64,000 nt of DNA from Sphingomonas ginsengisoli An et al. 2013 (GTDB lineage Bacteria > Pseudomonadota > Alphaproteobacteria > Sphingomonadales > Sphingomonadaceae), in the NCBI RefSeq assembly GCF_009363895.1, contig NZ_CP045434.1:62001-126000 (forward strand). Direction: 5' to 3'. Shown here in pieces: positions 60,089-64,000 of this stretch (position 1 is the first letter of the stretch; each line of letters begins with the position of its first letter). The position numbers and the translations under genes were made by a program. Below the pieces are notes generated by a model. The model had not been told where the DNA came from. It searched no databases and saw only the letters and a program-made list of their open reading frames with translations.

Positions 60089-60658
60089 TCAACCGCACAT
60101 GGCAACAAATCGGCCGAGCAATGCGTGACCATGCTCGCTGGCAACACTTTCTGGATGAAATTGCACCCCGTGCGTCGGCGCCGACACGTGCGCCACACCC
60201 TGGATCACCCCATCGGCCGAATGCGCGGTCTCCCTCAATTCGGCCGGTAAGGCCGCCAGCGCAAGCGAATGATAGCGCGTCACGGTGAGCGGGGAGGGCA
60301 GGCCGTCGAATAAGCCGAAGCCGTCGTGCGTGACCGGCCCGGCCTTGCCGTGCACCGGCGCCACTCGGCTGACCGTCGCGCCGCACGCCAGCCCGATCGC
60401 CTGCAACCCGAGACACACGCCGAGCAGCGGCACCTGTCGGTCGATGCACGCCCGCGCCAGTGCGACCGAGCAGCCCGCCTCCTCTGGGCGGCCGGGACCG
60501 GGACACAGCAGCACCCCGTCGGCCTCACGCGCCAATGCCTCGTCGACGCCGATCCGGTCGCTTTGCACCACCTCGACGGCGGCGCCGAGCGTCAGCAGAT
60601 AATCGACCAGCGTGAAGCTGAAGCTGTCGTGATTGTCGACGACCAGCAGCCGCGGCAA
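60089..60658 (-). CDS. trpG: Glutamine amidotransferase (TrpG/PabA-like)
   Basis: This 189-aa class I amidotransferase supplies ammonia for anthranilate or aminodeoxychorismate synthesis. It has VDNHDSFSFTLVDYL at the start, nucleophile Cys82 in LGVCLGLQAIG, and His168/Glu170 in GVQFHPES. Leu85 replaces the usual His of CLGHQ. A TTG start at 60658 with GAGG five bases upstream is preferred. The synthase subunit (trpE/pabB) and trpD/trpC, usual neighbours in this group, are missing, so its partner lies elsewhere. Confidence 0.87.
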   Translation of the reverse strand: MPRLLVVDNHDSFSFTLVDYLLTLGAAVEVVQSDRIGVDEALAREADGVLLCPGPGRPEEAGCSVALARACIDRQVPLLGVCLGLQAIGLACGATVSRVAPVHGKAGPVTHDGFGLFDGLPSPLTVTRYHSLALAALPAELRETAHSADGVIQGVAHVSAPTHGVQFHPESVASEHGHALLGRFVAMCG

Positions 60659-60665
60659 GTCAGCC

Positions 60666-62606
60666 TCAGCCGCCGACCAGCAGCCGCTTGCGCGCGTCGG
60701 CGATCGCCGCCTCGTTGCGGCTGACGCCCAGCTCCTTCTGCGCGGCGTTGAGGAACTGCACCGCAATCTCCTCGCCGCCGGACTGGCTGAGATCGCGCTG
60801 GGTCTGGCCGATCAGCCCCGGCTGCGTCAGCGAATCGCCCGGGATGGTCTTGTCGAGCTGGACGATGAAGAAGCCCTGGCCCTGCGGCGCGGCAACCATC
60901 CGGCTCTTGCCCGGGGTCAGGCTGAACAGCATCTGCAGCGGCGCGGGCACCTGGCCCTGCAGCTGCGCGAGCTGGATCCGGCGAACCTTGAGCGGCGCCG
61001 GGGCCGGCACGCCCGCGATCCCCTGTTCCTTGAGCGCCTGCTGCAGCGGCACGCCGCGGGTGACCTTGGCCAGCACCGCGACGGCGGCGGTCTTGGCGGC
61101 GTCCTCGGCGCGCTTGGCGACGAAGTCGGCCACGAGCCGGTCGCGGATCTGCGCCAGCGGCGCCGGGGTGGCCGGCGTGATCGGACCCAGCGCGACGAGG
61201 ACATAGCCCCCGTCATTGGGCAGCGTCTCGACCATCGGGTCGTCGCCGGCAGACATGCCGAACGCATCCTTGAGCACCAGCGCCGCATATTCGGGCGGCA
61301 GCTTGAACGCCGGTTGGGCGATCGACTGGCCGGTGGCGGTCAGCGGCGGGGTGGTAGTGACCGGCAGCTTGTTGGCCTGCGCCAGCTCGTCGAAGGTGCG
61401 GCTCTCGCCGATCCCGTCCTCGATCTTACCGGCCGCGTCGGTCAGCGCATTCTTGCGCTTGTCGCCGGCCAGCTTGGCGACGATCTCGGGCTTGGCGTCG
61501 GCCAGCGTCTTGCCGGCCTTGCGGTCGACCCGCTCGACCTTGATGACGTCGAAGCCGGTGCTCGACTTGATCGGCCCGACCACCGCGCCGGCGGGGGCGG
61601 CGAACACTGCCGCGGCGACCTGCTCACCGGCGAGCGCTGCGAGCTCGGCGCGGCTCTGCGGCCCGAGGCTGACGTCGGCGGCGGAGAAGCCGGCGGGCTG
61701 CGCGGCGGCGGCGAAATTGCCCCCGGCCTTGGCCCGCGCGGCGACCTGGTTCGCCTGGTTCTGGTCCGGAATCGAGGCGCGGCTCAGCACGCGGCTCTCG
61801 CCCCCGGCATAGGTCGCGGCATTTTGCTGATAATAAGCGGCGACCTCGGCGTCGGTCGGCTGGACCCCCGCCACCGTTTCCGGCGTGATCAGCGCCAGCC
61901 GCAGCACGCGCTGCTCAGGGATGACGTAGCGCGCGCGGTTTCGCGCGTAGAACGCCTGCAGCTCGGCGTCAGTCGGCGGGGCGCCCTTGAACGCCGCACT
62001 CGGGATCAGCGCTGCCAGGCCTTCGCGCTGCTCGAGCAGCATTGAGGCATAGGGCTGCGCGACCCCCAGCGGCATCCGCATGTTGCCCGCGATCGGCGCC
62101 AGTAGCATCCGCTGGAGCAGCAGCACCGCAATCTCGTCGCGCAACTGCGCATCGGTCAGCCGCTGCTGCTGGAGGAATTGCTGATACGAAGCCTCGCTAT
62201 ACTTGCCGTCGAGCCCGCGGGTCTGCGGGATCTTGACGATCTCGGCGTCGATCGCGGTCTTGGGCGGCATCAGCCCGTGCGCCACCGCATACGCCTTGAG
62301 CGTCTTGGCTTGAATGAGGCCGTTGATGATCTGGTCATATTGCGGGGCGAGGTCGGCGTAGGTCGCGTCGGGCTTCTGCTGGCGCAGCTGGGCGAGCTGG
62401 CGCTGCAGCGTCTGCGACAATTCGGTCTCCGTGATCTGCTCCTTGCCGACCTTGGCGAGCACGCCCTGGTTGAACCCGCCGGTTCCAAACGACTTGAAGT
62501 TGTTGACGTCGGCGACGGCGAAGCTCGCCAGCATGATGACCAGGAACAGGATGCCGATGGCGGCGCCCGCCTTGGACTTGGACAGGCGGCGAAAGAAGGA
62601 CAGCAT
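60666..62606 (-). CDS. ppiD: Membrane-anchored peptidyl-prolyl isomerase (PpiD-like)
   Basis: This 646-aa periplasmic folding factor has one N-terminal helix (GAAIGILFLVIMLASFAVA), a SurA-like N-domain (VGKEQITETELSQTLQRQL) and a parvulin-like domain in the middle (from about VLSRASIPDQ to GFDVIKVERVD). A second, degenerate repeat and a C-terminal part complete it. PpiD helps proteins leaving the Sec channel to fold. It is divergent from tpiA–secG, and its stop lies eight bases before trpG. Confidence 0.92.
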   Translation of the reverse strand: MLSFFRRLSKSKAGAAIGILFLVIMLASFAVADVNNFKSFGTGGFNQGVLAKVGKEQITETELSQTLQRQLAQLRQQKPDATYADLAPQYDQIINGLIQAKTLKAYAVAHGLMPPKTAIDAEIVKIPQTRGLDGKYSEASYQQFLQQQRLTDAQLRDEIAVLLLQRMLLAPIAGNMRMPLGVAQPYASMLLEQREGLAALIPSAAFKGAPPTDAELQAFYARNRARYVIPEQRVLRLALITPETVAGVQPTDAEVAAYYQQNAATYAGGESRVLSRASIPDQNQANQVAARAKAGGNFAAAAQPAGFSAADVSLGPQSRAELAALAGEQVAAAVFAAPAGAVVGPIKSSTGFDVIKVERVDRKAGKTLADAKPEIVAKLAGDKRKNALTDAAGKIEDGIGESRTFDELAQANKLPVTTTPPLTATGQSIAQPAFKLPPEYAALVLKDAFGMSAGDDPMVETLPNDGGYVLVALGPITPATPAPLAQIRDRLVADFVAKRAEDAAKTAAVAVLAKVTRGVPLQQALKEQGIAGVPAPAPLKVRRIQLAQLQGQVPAPLQMLFSLTPGKSRMVAAPQGQGFFIVQLDKTIPGDSLTQPGLIGQTQRDLSQSGGEEIAVQFLNAAQKELGVSRNEAAIADARKRLLVGG

Positions 62607-62721
62607 GAAGGGGCAAGCTCGCGTCTGCGGAAAAGAAGTCGGCAGGGGCTTTAGAGAGCCGACGGCTTCCCTTCAATATGGCGGGCTTGCTAGGCGCGGC
62701 GGCGAACAGAGGAGAAGTAGG

Positions 62722-63468
62722 ATGACGCGTCGCAAGCTGGTCGCCGGCAATTGGAAGATGCACGGCACTTCGGCCGACCTTGGTGAGGTTCAGGCAGTGG
62801 CGCAGGCGGCGCAGCGGCTGGCGGGGCAGGTCGACGTCGCGCTGTGCGTGCCGGCGACCCTGATCCACCGCGCCGCCGAGGCAGCGCCCGGCTTCGCCAT
62901 CGGCGCGCAGGACATCCATATGGCCGAGGGCGGCGCCCACACCGGCGACATCGCCGCAACGATGCTCCACGACGCCGGCGCGACGCTGACCATCGTCGGC
63001 CACAGCGAACGCCGTGACGCCCATCGCGAAGACGACGCTGCGGTCCGCGCCAAGGCCGAGGCGGGGCTGCGCTCGGGGCTCAAGATCATCCTCTGCGTCG
63101 GCGAGAGCGATGCCGAGCGCGAGGCGGGGCGGGCGCTCGCCGTCGTCACCGCCCAGCTCCGCGCCAGCTTGCCGGGCCAGGGCGCGACCGCCGCGGCCTT
63201 TGCGGTCGCCTACGAACCCATCTGGGCGATCGGCACCGGCAAGGTCCCGGGCACCGCCGACATCGCCGAAATGCACGCCGCGCTGCGCCAGACGCTGGTC
63301 AAGGCGCTCGGCGCGGATGGGGAAGGGGTGCGCATCCTCTACGGCGGCTCGGTCAAGGCGTCGAACGCGGCGGAGATCTTCGCCGTGGCCGACGTCAACG
63401 GGGCGCTGGTCGGCGGCGCCAGCCTAAAGGCCGCCGACTTCGTCCCGATCGTCGAGGCGGCGGTCTAG
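62722..63468 (+). CDS. tpiA: Triosephosphate isomerase
   Basis: This 248-aa glycolytic enzyme interconverts dihydroxyacetone phosphate and glyceraldehyde 3-phosphate. Catalytic Lys12 (GNWKMH), His94 (VGHSERR) and Glu165 (AYEPIWAIGTGK) are all present, as is the phosphate-binding LYGGSVK. The start at 62722 follows GGAGAAGTAGG and matches the family N-terminus. Longer readings of this frame run into the ppiD promoter region and are not real. It shares a transcript direction with secG. Confidence 0.97.
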   Translation: MTRRKLVAGNWKMHGTSADLGEVQAVAQAAQRLAGQVDVALCVPATLIHRAAEAAPGFAIGAQDIHMAEGGAHTGDIAATMLHDAGATLTIVGHSERRDAHREDDAAVRAKAEAGLRSGLKIILCVGESDAEREAGRALAVVTAQLRASLPGQGATAAAFAVAYEPIWAIGTGKVPGTADIAEMHAALRQTLVKALGADGEGVRILYGGSVKASNAAEIFAVADVNGALVGGASLKAADFVPIVEAAV

Positions 63469-63548
63469 CAGACTCGTTGAAACTTGGCGGCACCCCCGCT
63501 AAGTGCCCGCGCGAACCTCATTTCCTCATCGAAAGCCGACCTTCCCCC

Positions 63549-63977
63549 ATGTTCACCTTCCTCCTCATCCTCGAAGCGCTGGTCGCCCTTGCCCTTTGCA
63601 CGGTGATCCTGATGCAGCGCTCGGAAGGCGGCGGGCTGGGTGTGGGCGGCAGCTCGGCGGGCCTGATGACCGCGCGCGGCGCGGCCGATTTCCTGACCCG
63701 CGCGACCGCGGTGCTCGGCGGGCTGTTCGTGATCCTGTGCATCGCGCTGGCGGCTTATTCGGGCACCCGCACCAACACCCAGTCGATCGACGCATCGGTC
63801 GCGAATCAGGCGGCCCCGATCAGCCAGCAGACTCCGGCCGGGACCGCGCTGCCGGGTCAGCCGACCGGCACCACAACGGCGCCGGCGACTCCCGCCGCCC
63901 CGGGCAGCCGCGCCCCCGCCGGCACGCTCCCGGCGCCGACCCCGGTCAGCAACGGCGCTGTTCCGCTCGCGCAGTAA
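63549..63977 (+). CDS. secG: Preprotein translocase subunit SecG
   Basis: This 142-aa subunit of the SecYEG channel has two helices (FTFLLILEALVALALCTVIL and ATAVLGGLFVILCIALAAYS). Between them lies the SecG signature MQRSEGGGLGVGGSSAGLMTARGAADFLTRATA. As in many alphaproteobacteria it has a long Pro/Thr/Ala-rich C-terminal tail of about 65 residues. It follows tpiA by 80 bases. The ATG at 63549 gives helix 1 at the N-terminus. Confidence 0.94.
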   Translation: MFTFLLILEALVALALCTVILMQRSEGGGLGVGGSSAGLMTARGAADFLTRATAVLGGLFVILCIALAAYSGTRTNTQSIDASVANQAAPISQQTPAGTALPGQPTGTTTAPATPAAPGSRAPAGTLPAPTPVSNGAVPLAQ

Positions 63978-64000
63978 CGTCTCAATAGCCGTCACCCTGA

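Overview
The window is a 64 kb stretch of a high-GC chromosome. Gene content and order point to an alphaproteobacterium of the Sphingomonadales (Sphingomonas-like). The signs are a lexA gene preceded by GAAC-N7-GAAC boxes, a ppiD–trpG–lexA neighbourhood beside tpiA–secG, glnB/glnA, a tamA–tamB pair, a large TonB-dependent receptor, several PilZ proteins, a thiolase and a cyoABCD quinol oxidase. This placement is an inference from gene families; no rRNA operon is present.

Layout. 1–3.5 kb: end of an ABC exporter, a CsaA-like protein, a small lipoprotein and its overlapping partner, an ExbD protein and an NTF2-like protein. 3.5–3.8 kb: a stand-alone small transcription unit (hairpin-occluded ribosome site, 17-codon ORF, terminator) and a palindromic repeat. 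3.8–9.2 kb: an MFS pump, a DUF4126 protein, a thiolase, a DUF2167 protein and a MaoC hydratase. 9.5–12.9 kb: a 720-aa FG-GAP repeat protein, then about 1.25 kb of decayed FG-GAP and RTX-like remnants. 12.9–16.5 kb: a frameshifted MscS gene, topoisomerase IB, a DJ-1 protein and small hypothetical genes.

16.7–19.8 kb: the most notable region. A complete 3,086-bp IS1595-family element is bounded by about 40-bp inverted repeats and a perfect 8-bp target duplication (ACTTGTCT). Besides the transposase it carries a 50-aa gene, a Panacea/SocA-like (DUF4065) gene coupled to an unrecognised 139-aa gene (a candidate toxin–antitoxin or defence pair), and a gene with an HNH-like zinc motif. It landed 29 bp before the start codon of a LexA/CI-like S24 regulator and so probably cut that gene off from its promoter.

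19.8–28.7 kb: the S24 regulator, small proteins, tamA–tamB and an amino-acid permease. 28.7–38.9 kb: a double-PilZ protein, glnA, an XRE regulator, glnB, map, an S41-like protein, a CinA-type protein, small proteins, an MFS pump and a CocE-type hydrolase. 39–45.8 kb: cyoABCD, then a convergent two-component system with a divergent OB-fold/polyproline secreted protein. 45.9–51.7 kb: tRNA-Gly(CCC) whose 3' end lies inside a 21-bp perfect palindrome, a TonB receptor, a queuosine-precursor transporter, a CDF zinc exporter and small proteins. 51.8–54.7 kb: a purine nucleoside salvage cluster (adenosine kinase, LOG hydrolase, NupC). 54.7–64 kb: a 2OG-Fe oxygenase, a GPH sugar transporter, a MoxR ATPase, VOC, lexA, trpG, ppiD, tpiA and secG.

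A dispersed structured repeat of about 65–110 bp occurs twice, in the same orientation relative to the next gene: before the DUF4126 gene and before the 2OG oxygenase gene.
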